Assembly: GCA_964600365.1 (NCBI GenBank)
Contig: CAZRJG010000092.1
Coordinates: 1-5,899, forward strand
DNA: 5,899 bases
Reading direction: 5' to 3'
Source of the DNA: GCA-020352575 sp964600365
GTDB taxonomy: Bacteria; Actinomycetota; Acidimicrobiia; Spongiisociales; JAENVV01
This document shows positions 5,438 through 5,899 of the stretch, one piece after another. Position numbers and translations under genes: made by a program. The notes beneath the pieces were generated by a model, which did not search any database, was not told where the DNA came from, and saw only the letters and a list, made by a program, of their open reading frames with translations. Position 1 is the stretch's first letter. Every line of letters starts with the position of its first letter.

Positions 5438-5899
5438 TCACGCGCCCCGGGAGAGGTCCACCCTGCGGAGGAGTTGGGCGTTGGCGGCGACGATCACGGT
5501 GGAGGCGCTCATCAACGCCGCGGCCGCGGCCGGTGCGAGGACGAACCCCGCCCAGGCGAAGGCGCCGGCCGCCAGCGGGATGGCGACCACGTTGTAGCCG
5601 GCGGCCCAGCCGAGGTTCTGGAGCATCTTGCGGTACCCGGCCCGGGAGAGCAGGCGTATCCCCACCACGCCCCTCGGGTCGTCGGAGGCCAGCACGATCC
5701 CCGCCGACTCGATGGCGACGTCGGTGCCGGCGCCGATGGCGATCCCCACGTCGGCCTGCGCCAGGGCGGGCGCATCGTTGACGCCGTCGCCGACCATGGC
5801 GACCCGGGCGCCTCGCCGTTGGAGCTCCTCGACCTTCGAGTGCTTGTCCTCGGGGAGCACCTCGGCCATGACCTCGTCGATGCCCAGGTCGGCCCCGAC
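5438..5899 (-). CDS. copB: C-terminal part of a heavy-metal P1B-type ATPase, CopB-like (start lies beyond the right edge)
   Basis: The final 153 residues of a membrane metal pump are visible; the frame is open to the window edge. The soluble part starts with GIDEVMAEVLPEDK and contains the hinge motif GDGVNDAPAL (37-46 of the visible part), followed by the conserved ADVGIAIGAGTDVAIESAGIVL region (49-70, split here only by description). Two membrane helices follow. The first holds N95-x5-G101-Y102-N103-x4-P108 and the second M130-S-x-S-T-x2-V-A-x-N-A141. These are the signatures I associate with the P1B-3 (CopB, Cu2+/Ag+) group rather than the Cu+ CopA group, whose last helix carries M-x2-S-S. 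The CPH or CPC motif that would settle the metal lies outside the window. The function would be ATP-driven metal export across the cytoplasmic membrane. A full-length family member has around 650-800 residues. Confidence 0.92.
   Translation of the reverse strand, partial: VGADLGIDEVMAEVLPEDKHSKVEELQRRGARVAMVGDGVNDAPALAQADVGIAIGAGTDVAIESAGIVLASDDPRGVVGIRLLSRAGYRKMLQNLGWAAGYNVVAIPLAAGAFAWAGFVLAPAAAAALMSASTVIVAANAQLLRRVDLSRGA

Overview
The window is very GC-rich, with G/C-biased third positions, GTG starts and GTGA/ATGA gene overlaps. It looks like a fragment of an actinobacterial genome. The gene set and a run of 100 Ns fit a metagenome or draft assembly; an Acidimicrobiia-like lineage is my impression only. 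Long open frames occur on both strands, but most are shadows caused by the base composition. Six genes are well supported, plus the first few codons of a seventh.

Layout, left to right. (1) Bases 1-25, minus strand: first eight codons of a gene running off the left edge, behind a good ribosome-binding site. (2) Bases 123-1055, minus: an alpha/beta-hydrolase. (3) Bases 1067-3170, minus: a PEP-synthase/PPDK-like phosphotransferase with an unusually short ATP-binding domain, interrupted by an assembly gap (2102-2201). (4) Bases 3167-3784, minus: a TetR-family regulator. Genes 4, 3 and 2 form a tight unit transcribed leftwards: tetR overlaps the kinase-like gene by ATGA, and the hydrolase starts 11 bases after the kinase-like gene ends. 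(5) A 159-base divergent intergenic region (3785-3943) holds an imperfect 20-base tandem repeat over the likely tetR promoter. (6) Bases 3944-4969, plus: a pirin-family protein, overlapping by GTGA (7) a small GNAT-like protein at 4966-5412. (8) Bases 5438-5899, minus: the C-terminal part of a P1B-type metal ATPase of CopB type, convergent with the GNAT-like gene across 25 bases containing a GC hairpin.

How the genes may work together: the leftward cluster reads as a self-regulated unit in which a TetR repressor senses a small molecule and controls a phosphotransferase and a hydrolase that could modify it. That role is inferred from gene order and family, not shown. The pirin/GNAT pair is probably a separate transcript from the same divergent region. 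The metal ATPase belongs to a neighbouring unit. I found no RNA gene, CRISPR array, insertion sequence or phage feature. I see no clear sign of a wholly new system; the best leads are the tetR-phosphotransferase-hydrolase operon with its repeat operator and the compact ATP-binding domain.
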